Source: Tetrahymena elliotti 4EA (lineage: Eukaryota; Ciliophora; Oligohymenophorea; Hymenostomatida; Tetrahymenidae). From it: a stretch of 64,000 nt of DNA. Where the stretch lies: positions 512,494 through 576,493 of the forward strand of contig JH720302.1 in the NCBI GenBank assembly GCA_000231825.2, in the 5' to 3' direction. The notes under the pieces were generated by a model. The model did not search any database and had not been told where the DNA came from. It worked only from the letters and a program-made list of their open reading frames with translations. Shown in pieces: positions 18,801 to 32,944 of the stretch; position 1 is the stretch's first letter; the number at the start of each line of letters is the position of its first letter. A program made the translations under genes and the position numbers.

Positions 18801-21337
18801 ATCTAATCTAATCCTCAATTTGATGAGAAGTAACTTACTTATAGTTTGACTCTTAAATTTAGGGATTGTGTCAGAGGAGAAATAATGTAACAGGAAAATG
18901 GTTTTATAGAGTAAATAAATTTTTTCTTTAATTTATTTTTTATTTTCTTATGATTTGGAGTTTAATTATTTATTACCAAATTAATTTCATTAAGAACTAA
19001 ACATTTTTGATAAATTTATGTAGACAATATTAGTGTTAATTAAATATTATAAAATTAAAATAATAAAATCAAATGCGTAAAAAAAAAAAATTTGGATTTA
19101 AAAAATCTTTAAATTTCTAATATTTTTGATATTTTATAAATTTATTAGATGAAAAAAATATTTATTATATACTCTCCCCCTCCCCTTTTGAATATTTTAG
19201 AGAAAAACCAAATTTTTTTTTTAGATGAAGAAATCAAAATCAAATTAATTTTTTTAATTAAATTGTATTAAACAGATGTCGTGAATGTTAAGAAGGGAAA
19301 TACTAATTAGTAATGCCGAATGAGTTTAATATGAATAATTTAGCATGCCTTTCTTGTCCAGCAGAAGCCAATAAATGCTATAAAGATTAAATAACACTTT
19401 AAGATGAATATTGGAGAGAAAATGTATTTACTGATCAAATTTATGTTTGTTAGTCTCATGGGTGTTCAGAAATGCAAAATAATGTTAAAAATAGATGCTT
19501 AGAGGGTTATATAGGACCTTTATGTGATAGTTGTGATAAATTTTAACAAGCATGGGATAGTTCGTATGGTAAAAGGGGTAGATATTGTATTAAATGTAAA
19601 GAACTTAAATATTAGTATGCCTATTTCTCAGCAATCTTACTATCTTATTCAATATATCTTGCTTTATGTGTAGGAAACCTAATAGATAAAAAAATTTTTA
19701 GAATAAAATTAATTTTATTTAGGAAAATAGACTTGCTCATTACCAGTAAATCTAGTTCTTCAAGTGAAAATGTTGCTTTTTGGATGAAAATATTTATTCA
19801 CTACCTTTAAATAACATCATTGACTTTTAATTTTGGGCTTTAATATCCCTATGAACTCAGTGCCTCAGTAAATACTTTTGGAGATCCTGTAAACTTAACT
19901 ATTACAAACCTTGATTGTTTTTCTTTTTAATCTTAGAATTCTTATAATTTTCCTATATGGATGCATAGACTACTTGTCTAATGTGTTAGCCTAATCATTT
20001 AATATATTTTTGTTAACATCATTTACTATTGGATAGATCTTTCAAAAAGTTATAGCAAAGAATTTAAAAAGAAGTTTATAAAGACTTCCCTAAAAACTTC
20101 TTTTATTTTTTTTTATTTATTCTATCAACCTTCTGTAACTAAAATAATACTTTCTGGGGTTTTTTGTAAAAAAGTAGGTAGCTAGTATCAACTAATTTCA
20201 GATTTAAGTTATTAATGCTACACAAATTCTCATATTAATTTGATCCTTTTCGTTGTTTTACCACTGGGTATCATTTGGTGCCTTTTAATCCCTTTCCTCT
20301 TAAATAAAAAACTAAAATCAATAAAAAACCACAATCATTAGATTTAAAATATCGAATCAATTATAGTCTATGGAGTCATTTATCAGGGATATAAAATGAA
20401 TTGCTTTAATTGGGAAATTATTAAAATTTGCTAAAAACTTATTCTGATGATTGTGATTAACTTAAATTTGAGTGATATTTTCAAAATAACCTTAATCATA
20501 GTAATTTTATTAATTTATACAGTTAGCCTAGTAATTAAATAGCCACATAAAAACATTAAATTAATGGATTGTGAAAAAATAATGATGACAATACTTAATT
20601 TCAACTTTTTATTCTTAATCATGATAGTAAATGAGAGCAATCCTTCATCTACGATATTAATAACAGGCTACATACTGATATTTTTATGTAATTTGATAGC
20701 TGTAATGAGTTTTATTTATTTATTATCAAATTCTATGATCATCAGAATTAGCGATGAAGACAAATTTTCAAATAAAATGAAAAATGCACTCTATAAACTA
20801 TCCTAAACATTTCCTTAAGCCTTTCAATTTTTAAAGTTTAGAAAAACAAGTTTCTATAAAATACATAAATAATGGAAACTCATTAAAAATGTAATAAAGA
20901 ATAAAAGCTATTAAAATGTTATTAATAGAGAAAATATTAAAAAAATTTCTTCTGGATCCAACTCATCATTATAATTACTTTAATTATCTAATTTTTATCT
21001 CAAATCAGAATAAGAATAGCACAATTTCCTTTTCTCCTCATAACAAATAGATGAATAGGTAGCCATTTACAATTACATTTTCAATTTAATTATTCAAATA
21101 ATTTGTTATATTTATAGATAGGAAATACTATTCCAAAATTAAGAGACTAGTACTTTAAAGGAGGCAAAAAAGACACCTAGACAATAAATTAATTTTAAAC
21201 ATTCAGTTAATTATCAAGCAATACAATATAATAGAAGTGAAGATATTATTCTAATTATACTAATAGTTAATTCATTTATTTTTTGCTATTTTGTTTATTA
21301 AAATATGTTCATCTCACTAAAATCTATATAAATCTGA
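9817..21337 (+). CDS. giant Cys-rich multi-pass membrane protein, tandem copy 1
   Basis: Multi-exon gene of about 11.5 kb, giving roughly 3,300 residues. It starts with a signal peptide (MIQCFIFQLFFFTGYLVKAQ). Cys-rich furin-like repeats follow (QCGQCSNDCQQCFDSTNC, SCVSNCQAGQYA, CEVNNCQICDQDQICLKC). A long beta-rich, Asn/Ile-rich part comes next. At about 17500-18400 there are GGAI-type repeats (SSGGAIFFS, KGGAIALSYS) like parallel beta-helix/Pmp proteins. After that come an EGF-like Cys cluster (CLEGYIGPLCDSCD) and several hydrophobic helices from about 19620 to 20730, with one more near 21260. Introns are seen near 10019-10067, 10455-10500, within about 11456-12006, near 13500-13710, 14729-14956, 18382-18435 and 18914-19276. 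The start was chosen because a signal peptide follows at once and copy 2 has the same start. Large membrane proteins of this type are common in ciliates, but the function is unknown. A surface or adhesion role is inferred. Several exon limits, mainly 11400-12010, are unsure. Confidence 0.75.
15412..20907 (+). repeat. homogenised duplicate block, copy 1
   Basis: This stretch corresponds base for base, at a constant offset of 11581, to 26993-32488. From 15412 to about 19822 I saw no difference by eye, even in two introns. Between about 19823 and 20010 there are five or more single-base differences, and identity then continues to about 20907. On both sides (before about 15400 and after 20908) the two genes differ at many sites and carry different intron insertions. 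Confidence 0.85.
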
Positions 21338-22022
21338 GAATAATTATTTCTTGATCTTTTTATGTTTCATCTCAAAAATTTCTAGTGAATTTGATAACCT
21401 CTAATACTTTTTCTCTTTAATCTTTTGCACATATCTTTAATATTACTTGTAAACCTTTTTAAATAGTTTGAAATTTGGTAGAAAATTAAAAATGAAGGTT
21501 AATTTTTAAAATAATTTAAAAATTTGAAGATTTTAAAAAAATAGAAAATAAAGCTTTTGTTCATTTTTTAACAAAGCCTGACTGTTCTCCTCTCCCCTTT
21601 TTTATTTAACAAAATATCATAAAAATTATAAAAATCCATTTTTTTCATACTCAGATTTCAAAAATATTTTCTGAAACTCTAAAGAATTTCAATCCTTCTC
21701 TTCCATGATTAATAATCATGGCTTAAAATATTTATTTTCCATTATTTTTTCAAATTAAGAAGTTCTTAAAATTTACAATGAAAATTATATTTATTTATCT
21801 TATTTTAAATAATTAAAAAATAAATTTTATAAAAGATGAGCAAACTAAAACTAGAAAAATAATAGATAATAGAGATGGCATTGGGATTAAGATATCCTTA
21901 TTCTAAAAATAACTTTTGATTTAAAAAATATTATAAAAAATAATACATAGAGTATATCAACTGTAATTATATTAATTTTTAAATTAAAAAGTAAATAATA
22001 CAAGTAGTAAAAATAAGTAGAA
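21338..22022. promoter_or_regulatory. spacer and probable promoter of giant gene copy 2
   Basis: A+T-rich spacer between the tandem copies. It holds a pyrimidine tract (CTCCTCTCCCC, about 21587-21597) and a perfect 19-base inverted repeat at 21703-21721 (CCATGATT, AAT, AATCATGG). The last 170 bases resemble the leader of copy 1. No gene was seen. Confidence 0.5.
21703..21721. repeat. perfect inverted repeat upstream of copy 2
   Basis: CCATGATT and AATCATGG flank a 3-base AAT centre, a fully symmetrical site about 300 bases before the ATG of copy 2. Copy 1 has only a partial likeness (TTAATAATCATT) at a similar place. It may be a binding site for a dimeric regulator or a chance palindrome. 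Confidence 0.4.
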
Positions 22023-25000
22023 ATGATTTAGTGTTTTATGTTGCTGGTTTTCTGTTTTACTGGATACTTAGTAAAAGCTTAAAATTTAAAAATGCAAGAC
22101 TGCAAGAAGTAAGGTTACTTTTTTAATATAGATTTGCAATAATGTGGGTAATGTTCTAAAGATTGCTAGCAGTGTTTTGATAGTACAAATTGCATATTTT
22201 GTCAATAAACTAAATATGAAGTAATTATAGTTAAATTGTAAAAGTCAATATTTATTTAATTAAATTAATAAAAAGGATTTTTAGGGAACTAGCTGTGTAA
22301 GTAGTTGCTAAGAAGGTTAATATGCCAACAGCTATTTAAGAGAATGCAAAATATGTGAAGTCAATAATTGCTAAATTTGCGATTAAGATTAGATTTGTTT
22401 AAAATGTAAAGAAGGATGGATTCTAAATAATAATGGTACTAGCTGCCAAAACGATAAATGCATAAATAATGAATCTACATTTTACGACAAAGAAACGGAT
22501 TCATGCAAGTTTTACTGTAATGGAGGATAGGATTAAAATTCTAATTATTGCTTTGAATTGAGATAGATCAATGGAATTAAATAAGAAATGTAGAGGTTAG
22601 ATGATGCAAAAGACTTAGATATTCTCTCAATAGAAATTATATCAATTGATGGTCAAGATAGAGTAATATTTTTTTGAACTCAAATGGTTCGTAATAATTT
22701 TATTTTACTTAAAGATAATAGCAATTGATTAAGAAAGGGCTGTTTTCTATAAATATCCAGAGTTAATACCATATTTTGAAATAAGGTTTAATTAAACAGC
22801 TTCATTTGCTTTCTTAAGACATAATTCCTTAATTGTATTGTAAAATGACTAATATACCTTAATGAGAATAAATATTTAAACAAACTATATTGAATACTTC
22901 AATTTAGGATATTTCTTTAACCCAGTTACTCTTTAAAACTTCCTAATATGTGGTTTTAATTATAATTAGCTTATAATAATAGATTTAGATAGAAGTTAGT
23001 TTGAAATCATCACAGTTTCATTTGAAAATAGAGTTCTTGAACAGTAAGGTAGAATTTTAGAAGAAAATCTTGATATTGGTTATAATAAATCAATTAAGGG
23101 AGAATCAAAATTAGAAATTAAAAAAAAACAAAAAAATTAAAATTAATTAAGAAATTTAGAAGATTAACCTTAAAAAGAGGATAATTTGGGTTGTATTGTC
23201 AATTCTCCAAGATAATTTGATTATTAACCTTAATTGATAAAATTTGAATTAAAAAATTTAGAGATAGAAATTGAGTATTAAAAATCAAAAATTAATAGTA
23301 ATAATTAATCTTTAAGTGCTTTTCTTTTCAGTGATATTAATATCCTCTTGCTCTACAATAGTAACTTTTAAAAAATTTATTTTTTTGACACAGTCAATAA
23401 AAGGATTAAGAGCTTCTAAAAATTAAAGAATGTAAGCAAAGTAATTTGCACTAGTTTTAAAGATAATTTTATTTAGCTAATTCTCCTTGATTAAAAGGAT
23501 TCTAATAAAGGCTATTACTTATTGAGTACCATAAATTAAGGAAATTACCAACTAAATCAAACAAATGTATTTTTTTGACTATTTTACAGAAAAAATATTA
23601 ATTACTTTATATCCTCCCCTAAGACCATAAATATTGCTGTCTAAATTAAAAATTTTAATTAATTTAATTTTTTTAATGTCTAAAAATTTAACATAATTAT
23701 TTAAAAAAAAAATCTATTTTGAATTAACTAAAAAAATATGAAGAAAACATTTTAATACTTAATAAATAAAAATTAGGCTATTGAGTTGAAATATCCTGAC
23801 TTAGGAAGTTTAGATTATTGTAAATTTGTTAATAGTTCATAAACAATACTCCTTTAAGGATAAAATGGTAATTATTTAAAAAATAATTTTAATTTCAAAT
23901 TTATTTATTATAAATTAAAAAGGATTTTTAAGAATATAAATAGATGATTTAAAATTAATTCCTCAAAATAATGTAATCTTTAAAAATGAGTTAATAATAA
24001 AGACAGAGAGTGATTATCTATTTACGTTTTCTGCAAATCAAACACAATATTTGATTAATTAGTACCAAAATAATAAATATGATTAATAAGTGATTTAATA
24101 ATTTAATTTTAGCAGACCTGATTACAATATAGATTACTACTCTTAATCTTTTTAATTTTTATTTGATGAGAAATAAGAAAATATTGTGTTTTCAAACAGA
24201 TTTTTGATATAATTAATTCAAACAAATTCTAATTAAAATGGGTCTCCCTACATTTTTAGCAGATATGGAAGTGGTAAAATAACATAAAACTATGGATACA
24301 TTATTAATGTCTATAATTTGGAAATTGATGAAGGGATATGCATAATTTACTTACATGGATTTAATATAATTTTTAATGAAAATAAAAAATCAAATATTTC
24401 TAGATATGTAAATTTTATTATCTCTTTCTCTGTCTTAAAAGATAATTATTTAGTTCTAGGTAAAACAAATAGATAGGAGTATTTGATTTTTGATATTTAT
24501 AAGCAATAATTTTATTAAATAAATTAAAACTTTAAATAATTTTTTCTTTTAAAAACGGATAAATTTATTGTAATAGCTTTATTACTTGAAAATGGTTAAT
24601 TAAACATATACACATTAAACTAAATCCAAGGAGTAGTAGGCTATCACTTAAACTATAACTTAAACTTAAGTTACTAAATATAATACCAAGTAATATAAAG
24701 CTATGGTGATTATCTATACATCTTATCAGATTAAGATACTGTACTTGTTTACTGTATATAGTACTAATAACTAAATTTTGTTCATGCTTTTTATTTTTTT
24801 AATTATTTTTAAATAATTGATGAAAATAATGTTTTTATCTATTCTAAATGCAAAGATCAGCCTAAAATCTCTTTGACTATTTTTAACATCCCAAGTCAAA
24901 CTAATAAAAATGTAATACTATAAGTATAATAAAATGCTTGGCAATTGGTCTAATTTTACTACTTTAAAAGTCTTTAAAGAGTTTTTATTTAATAAGATAG

Positions 25001-28000
25001 AATTCCTCCTAAGATTTTTGACTTATAATCAAATTCTATTATTGGTTAAATAGACGAAGGTAGAAATATGAATTTCATGAAATTTAACAAATATTTAATT
25101 TTTAACATACCTTAAGGTAGTTTTATTTATAATGTAGAAACCCTAATAAAAACCCAGTTTTCCTCTCCAGATACTCCTACAATTTTTTTTAATTAAATTT
25201 AAAATAATTAGAAATACTATCCTGTGTACTTTCCTCATGAAGTAATTAGAAAACCGTTATTTTATAATATTTATTTAGTTTTTAAAAACAAGGGAAAATT
25301 TAAGCTTTTTAATTTTGAGAGTTAAAAATACTAATAAGCAATTAGTAATAATTATGAATAGAACTCATAATTCATTTAATTATTAAATGGAGAAGTGATA
25401 ATGTTCAATGATATCAAAAACATAAAATTTAAGCTTATTAGTAAGATAGTTGTATAAGGATAAAATAATCAATTTCTAATTTCTTAAACTAAATTTAGAG
25501 ATAAAATTGTTGGATTTATTACTGATAATATCTTAGGTATTTTTAATTTCATTACAAAAGAAATAGAAACTATTGGTAAATTTATTAATTTCTTTTAAGT
25601 TTTTAATAGAATATTTTTATAGAATTAGAAAAAGACATAATCTACTAGTTTATTTATAAATAATAGAGTTACTATATTACAGATGATTATTACTTGTGTG
25701 ATTAATAATTTTAAGTGATTAAAAATATAAAATAATATTATGCCATTGGTTATGAATAAACAACAAATATTCTAGTTACTTAAGATTTTAACAATATTTT
25801 AACTTTTCATTTGCTAAATAAAAACATTACAATTAACTTAAGGACAAAAAAGACAAATTATATTTTTGAGTTTAAATTTAAATTATTTGAAGATTTAAAT
25901 TTAGTTTTTGTATATATACTCAATAGAGATATTAACGTTGGCTACTTCATCAATTATGAGTATGGAAATTACTTTCAATTTTTGAATTAGATGAGTGAAG
26001 TGAACTTTAAAGATGGAATATTTGTTAAAGATAATACAATTATTACAATTAATTATTATGTTGTATAAAAATTTTAAGTTTCTTAGTAATCAGTCTAGCT
26101 AATTAAAGAATACGAATCTAGCTAAATGTTTAAAAATCTATATAATTAAGAAAAAGCTGATTTATCCTTCAAATATAATTTTGAAACTGAATAATTACTA
26201 TTAATTGAACTATAGAAATATTCCTTTTCTTTCTCTTTAGAAGCTTTTTAGATTACTTGTAGATATTACAATCCACAGGCATTAGGTTATGTTTACTTTG
26301 AAAATTAAAATGTACAAATTATTTTTTGAGGGGAGAGAAAATATTAATAAAATTTTATCATTTTTCTTATTAAAAATTGTATCTTGAATAAAAATTTTTT
26401 AAAAGGGGGATTTAGAAATTTCTAACCCCAAGATAAGATTTTGTTGTAAATTTTGAAATTAGATCGTAAATTTCATATTTTACAATCTTTTTTTACTTTC
26501 AAATTAATTTACTAAAAAATTTTTATAAAAATTTAGGTTATAATTTATCTAAGATCATCTTCTTTTACAGTTTTATATCTGAATGATTGTGTTCCTAAAT
26601 CTAAAAATATGATAGCTATAAATTTTGAAACTTAAGCATCAAACATATTTAGCTATGGCAGTTATATATTTTTAATAGATTCTTCTGATTTGCTTGTATT
26701 AGTTTCAGCAAAAGGAATAGAAGTTTACTAATTTTCTACATTAAATTATTTAATAACATATAGTTATGAGTTAAATAACAACTCTATTGATTCAATTTAA
26801 CCATTTTTAATTGAAGATACAAATGAAATTTTAATTAGTTTTCCTGATTTTTCAATTTAAATTTATGATATCAGTAATACATTTTTTGACAATCCAGCTA
26901 ATTTAGATAAATCAGTTGAAAATACCTTTATATTTTTTAAATAAATTGGTATTGTAGCATAACTAAATCAAAATTCTGGTATTGTAGAAATTAAAGAAAT
27001 CTATTCTCAAAAGCTCAAAAAATAAATAAAAGTTAAATGCTTACAAACTTTTGAAAGATACAGTTTCTTCTTTTAAAAAATTTCAGAGAAAAAAATAATT
27101 ATTTTTGTGTCTTTAAGGGAATACCATATAATAGACATTTAAAATTATGAATATTTAATATTTTAAATACCTTTTAGATGCCTACTGATAAGGCATAACA
27201 ACTTTAACATTTATTGCTTAGATCATCTTTCTCTAATCTAATAATTAAACCCATAAACTAATTAATTTAACCCTATTAACAAATTAGTTTTTGGTAAATC
27301 TATTACAAATATAGAAATCATTTAGAATGATATTATGATAATCTAATATTTGAGTGGAAATTTTTCTTTATTTTAAATTTCTAGTTCAAAAGAATCAGAA
27401 GTAATAGATGTTTTTTAATATCCTTTTAAAGTAAAATTTAACCAAACTAACTTTTTTAAATAATTAATTATAATTTTAAAAAAGGCAATCATGATTGATG
27501 AATTACTGGGAGTTTAGATTTAGCAAAAATTAACGATTTATAGCATTCTATTTGATAAGTAATAAAATATCCAAGTGAAAATGATATTTGAATAATAGAG
27601 TTTGAATATAATCTAATCATACATCATAAATAAATCAAAATAATCTTACTAGCTAATCTATTCAACAAATAAATCTACATTGATATATGATGTAATTCAA
27701 AATAATTATATTGGGGCTATGTAAAATACAGTGTAATCAAATTAGAAAATCTAGATTGAAAATGAATTCATTTATTTAATTGGAATTTCTACATGTATTT
27801 TTTATGACAGAAATTCTTTCTAAAAAATAAATTACTATTAAGTTAACTAATTTAAATATTCCAATATTGTGTCAGTTACCCATATCGAAAAAGATTTTTT
27901 TATATTCATATTAAAATAAGGATTTCATTTAGTAAAATTAAATATAAAGAGAGTTTATACAATTTAAACTTTTATTGAACTACGCAATCCTCAAATATTA

Positions 28001-31000
28001 TTCTTCAAAAAAAATTATAATTCCTTAAAATAGCTGAAAGAATTAATGATTTATGGGTATACGGATACAAGTTTATTCTAAATTTATGCAAATAAATTAG
28101 ATTTATAACAGCTATCTGAAAAAGTAAGTCTAGAAGTTACAGTTATGTAAACACAAACTGAAACTAATTCATTGGTAATTATTTCTTCTACTCCAATTTA
28201 AACTAAAAATTATTTTTTAATTATATAGCATCAGTAATTACAAAATGTAACTTACTAATAAAGAAAATAATTAGGGTAATACATAATATCTTTTGAAGAA
28301 ATTGAATAGTATATGTGTGATATTCCTATATTTTATGAAGAGATATTTACAAATTAAACCTAAATACAATTGCAGTCTGTTAGAAATAATCTTGATGATA
28401 AAAATATAACTACTCTTTTGATAAGTGATAATACTTTTATCAAAAAATAAATTTCAATATTACTATTTTCGAATATCCAAATAAAATATACAGCAGAAGA
28501 GAATGTATTAATTCTTAATCCATATTAAAAAATATAACAATTTATTTTTGATAAAGTTTATTTTTAATTTCAAGATATTGTAAAACCTATTAACATTAGT
28601 AATAGTTAGCAACTTATCTGGTAAAAAGTCACTATTTAAAACTAAAATATAACTTACCAAAGTCCTCTTGTGAACATTTATGATATAGATTAAGTAAAAA
28701 TAGATAAGTTATAAATCTAAAATGTTATTACATAGAAAATCTCATTTTTATTTTTTGCTAATATCAATAAAATAGTGATTAACAATCTGATTATTAAAAA
28801 TTCAAGTTTTTAATTTAGTATTTTAGTATTTGAAAATTGTTCTACAGTTATTATAAATAAGATAATAATTTAAAATGTAAAATTAAATATGTTTTCAATT
28901 TTAAAATTTCAAAAAATTGTAAGTCTATCAATATATAACTTTGAAGCAACAAGTGATGATTTTCTCAGTTAGGAAAATAGAAAGTTGACTTATTTTAATG
29001 ATGGTATTAATAACAACCTTGATGAAATAAAATATTTCATAATAATATAAGGAGGACTTGTAAATTCATTTTATAACTGTAAAATAGAATCATATAACAA
29101 TATAGGTCTTTTGAAAACAACACACTCTTTAATGGATTTAGTAAACCCTTCTTTTACTTATGGGGTTTAATTTTAAAATTTAACAATCAATAACTGCTTT
29201 TTCAACTAAAATTTTGAATTTATACAAATATTGACCTATATTTTCATGATTAATAATCTTTAAATAATCAATTCATAATTTGCTGTAAACAGTATTTCAA
29301 TTAGTTCATAGTTGAGTGGAACAGTAATGAACTCCCATTTCAATAAAATTTTCCTACTCAAAGGCTCTATTTTCAAAATTTAAGGAGGTGAAGTAAAATT
29401 CTCAAATAATACATTTCAAGAAATAACCTCTTAAACAACTACTGCAATATCTTGCTAATACTTGTCATTATTATAAATAAATATTTCTCAGTTTATAAAT
29501 ATAACTTGCGAATCACCCCCAAATATTTAAAATAAGTGTATGGGTGGATCTCTAAATATCTAGTAAGTCAAATAGCTAAAAATTCTTAAAAGTGGTTTTT
29601 TCAATTCTTCTTCATCAGACTATGGTGGGGCTATCTACATTCATAACTAAAATGAATATTTTACACAAATAAATAACACAGTATTTAATGATTGCAAAGT
29701 AAAATATAGTTCAGGAGGGGCTATTTTCTTTTCATACTCCTAGAATATAAGCATATATGATTCTACTTTTTCAAATAATATTGCCACTTAAGAAAAAGGT
29801 GGTGCTATTGCACTATCCTATTCTAACTTACTAGATCTTAAAAACTCCATATTTCTTTATAATGAAGCTTAAATAGGAGGAGGAATATGGTATGGTCCTT
29901 ATAAATAAACTTTCTTAGAAAATAAATCTATATTTAAAGATAATTTATTTGGAAAAAATTAAGGTAAATTAATTTTTTTTCTTTTTTATGATTAAATTTA
30001 ATAAATATTATTTTAGGTTTCTTTTATGGAGAGGATATAGGTTCTTCTCCTAGATCAATAAATAGAGTTAGTTAAAATTTAGGAACTATTGAAAGTAATG
30101 AAATAAATGAGGTTTAGAGTGGAAATACTATTAATGAAGCTATTTATTTTGCATTTTTTGATGAATACAAAAAACCATTAGATTTCAATAAATCATAGTA
30201 ATATCCATAATCTCTTGAGATACAAAATGAATAAATTAGCTATTTTCTAAAAATTTAACAAAATTAAAACCCTTAAGTTTTAATTAAATAAGGCTAAAGT
30301 TTAGAGAGGAAAGCATAATTAAGTGTATTTTAGCTTTAGGCATAATTATCATACAAATTAAATTAAACATAATAAATTTCAATCTAATCTAATCCTCAAT
30401 TTGATGAGAAGTAACTTACTTATAGTTTGACTCTTAAATTTAGGGATTGTGTCAGAGGAGAAATAATGTAACAGGAAAATGGTTTTATAGAGTAAATAAA
30501 TTTTTTCTTTAATTTATTTTTTATTTTCTTATGATTTGGAGTTTAATTATTTATTACCAAATTAATTTCATTAAGAACTAAACATTTTTGATAAATTTAT
30601 GTAGACAATATTAGTGTTAATTAAATATTATAAAATTAAAATAATAAAATCAAATGCGTAAAAAAAAAAAATTTGGATTTAAAAAATCTTTAAATTTCTA
30701 ATATTTTTGATATTTTATAAATTTATTAGATGAAAAAAATATTTATTATATACTCTCCCCCTCCCCTTTTGAATATTTTAGAGAAAAACCAAATTTTTTT
30801 TTTAGATGAAGAAATCAAAATCAAATTAATTTTTTTAATTAAATTGTATTAAACAGATGTCGTGAATGTTAAGAAGGGAAATACTAATTAGTAATGCCGA
30901 ATGAGTTTAATATGAATAATTTAGCATGCCTTTCTTGTCCAGCAGAAGCCAATAAATGCTATAAAGATTAAATAACACTTTAAGATGAATATTGGAGAGA

Positions 31001-32944
31001 AAATGTATTTACTGATCAAATTTATGTTTGTTAGTCTCATGGGTGTTCAGAAATGCAAAATAATGTTAAAAATAGATGCTTAGAGGGTTATATAGGACCT
31101 TTATGTGATAGTTGTGATAAATTTTAACAAGCATGGGATAGTTCGTATGGTAAAAGGGGTAGATATTGTATTAAATGTAAAGAACTTAAATATTAGTATG
31201 CCTATTTCTCAGCAATCTTACTATCTTATTCAATATATCTTGCTTTATGTGTAGGAAACCTAATAGATAAAAAAATTTTTAGAATAAAATTAATTTTATT
31301 TAGGAAAATAGACTTGCTCATTACCAGTAAATCTAGTTCTTCAAGTGAAAATGTTGCTTTTTGGATGAAAATATTTATTCACTACCTTTAAATAACATCA
31401 TTGGCTTTTAATTTTGGGCTTTAATATCCCTATGAACTCAGTGCCTCAGTAAATACTTTTGGAGATCCTGTGAACTTAACTATTACTAACCTTGATTGTT
31501 TTTCTTTTTAATCTTAGAATTCTTATAATTTTCCTATATGGATGCATAGACTGCTTGTCTAATGTGTTAGTCTAATCATTTAATATATTTTTGTTAACAT
31601 TATTTACTATTGGATAGATCTTTCAAAAAGTTATAGCAAAGAATTTAAAAAGAAGTTTATAAAGACTTCCCTAAAAACTTCTTTTATTTTTTTTTATTTA
31701 TTCTATCAACCTTCTGTAACTAAAATAATACTTTCTGGGGTTTTTTGTAAAAAAGTAGGTAGCTAGTATCAACTAATTTCAGATTTAAGTTATTAATGCT
31801 ACACAAATTCTCATATTAATTTGATCCTTTTCGTTGTTTTACCACTGGGTATCATTTGGTGCCTTTTAATCCCTTTCCTCTTAAATAAAAAACTAAAATC
31901 AATAAAAAACCACAATCATTAGATTTAAAATATCGAATCAATTATAGTCTATGGAGTCATTTATCAGGGATATAAAATGAATTGCTTTAATTGGGAAATT
32001 ATTAAAATTTGCTAAAAACTTATTCTGATGATTGTGATTAACTTAAATTTGAGTGATATTTTCAAAATAACCTTAATCATAGTAATTTTATTAATTTATA
32101 CAGTTAGCCTAGTAATTAAATAGCCACATAAAAACATTAAATTAATGGATTGTGAAAAAATAATGATGACAATACTTAATTTCAACTTTTTATTCTTAAT
32201 CATGATAGTAAATGAGAGCAATCCTTCATCTACGATATTAATAACAGGCTACATACTGATATTTTTATGTAATTTGATAGCTGTAATGAGTTTTATTTAT
32301 TTATTATCAAATTCTATGATCATCAGAATTAGCGATGAAGACAAATTTTCAAATAAAATGAAAAATGCACTCTATAAACTATCCTAAACATTTCCTTAAG
32401 CCTTTCAATTTTTAAAGTTTAGAAAAACAAGTTTCTATAAAATACATAAATAATGGAAACTCATTAAAAATGTAATAAAGAATAAAAGTTAACAAAATAC
32501 TATTATTAGAGAAAGTATTAAAAAAACTTCGAATAGATCCAACTCATCTTTATAATAACTATAGTTATCTAATTTTTATCTAAAATCAGAATAAGAACAG
32601 CATAATTTCATTTTTACCTCATAGCAAATAGATGAATAGGTAACCATTTACAATTAAATTTTAAATTTATTTATTCCTATTAAATAATTTATATTTCTAG
32701 ATAGAAAATACAATTTCAAAAATAAGAGACTAAAACTATAAAGGAGGCAAAAAAGACACCTAGACAATAAATTAATTTTAAACATTCAGTTAATTATCAA
32801 GCAATACAATAGAATAGAAGTGAAAAAATTATTCTTATTCAACTAATGAGTATTAGCTCATTTATTTTTTGTTATTTTGTTTAGTAAGAATTAAATTTAA
32901 AAAAAATATTTACTTATTTGTCAAAAATTAATTTTCAAAATTGA
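22023..32944 (+). CDS. giant Cys-rich multi-pass membrane protein, tandem copy 2
   Basis: Paralogue of the preceding gene with the same order of parts: signal peptide (MIQCFMLLVFCFTGYLVKAQ), Cys-rich repeats (QCGQCSKDCQQCFDSTNC), long beta-rich part, GGAI beta-helix repeats near 29700-29830, EGF-like Cys cluster, and a multi-pass C-terminus that includes a hydrophobic segment around 32145-32320. The 5' half is diverged from copy 1 and lacks two intron insertions found there, of about 440 bases near 11460-12000 and 200 bases near 13500. The 3' half is almost identical. After 32489 the copies diverge again, and the last residues differ: this copy reads on to TGA at 32942. The first intron follows TKYEV as in copy 1. 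Function is unknown and a surface role is inferred. Both copies appear intact, with no in-frame TGA seen inside likely exons. Confidence 0.75.
26405..26429. repeat. G-run/C-run palindrome in an intron of copy 2
   Basis: Within the intron that follows about 26310, a run of five G is followed by the perfect palindrome TTAGAAATTTCTAA and then CCCC, so the whole could fold as a hairpin. The matching intron of copy 1 has unrelated sequence at this point, so this looks like an insertion specific to copy 2. Confidence 0.5.
26993..32488 (+). repeat. homogenised duplicate block, copy 2
   Basis: Partner of 15412-20907 at constant offset 11581. Coding and intron sequence both match, and the few single-base differences seen lie at about 31404-31600. 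It covers the C-terminal half of the beta-rich part, the GGAI repeats and most of the membrane domain. Confidence 0.85.

Noticed and set aside
20564..20806. Stand-alone 80-residue membrane protein (also at 32145-32387)
   Set aside because: It is only the longest piece without TAA/TAG of the multi-pass C-terminus of the giant genes and has no start or stop of its own.
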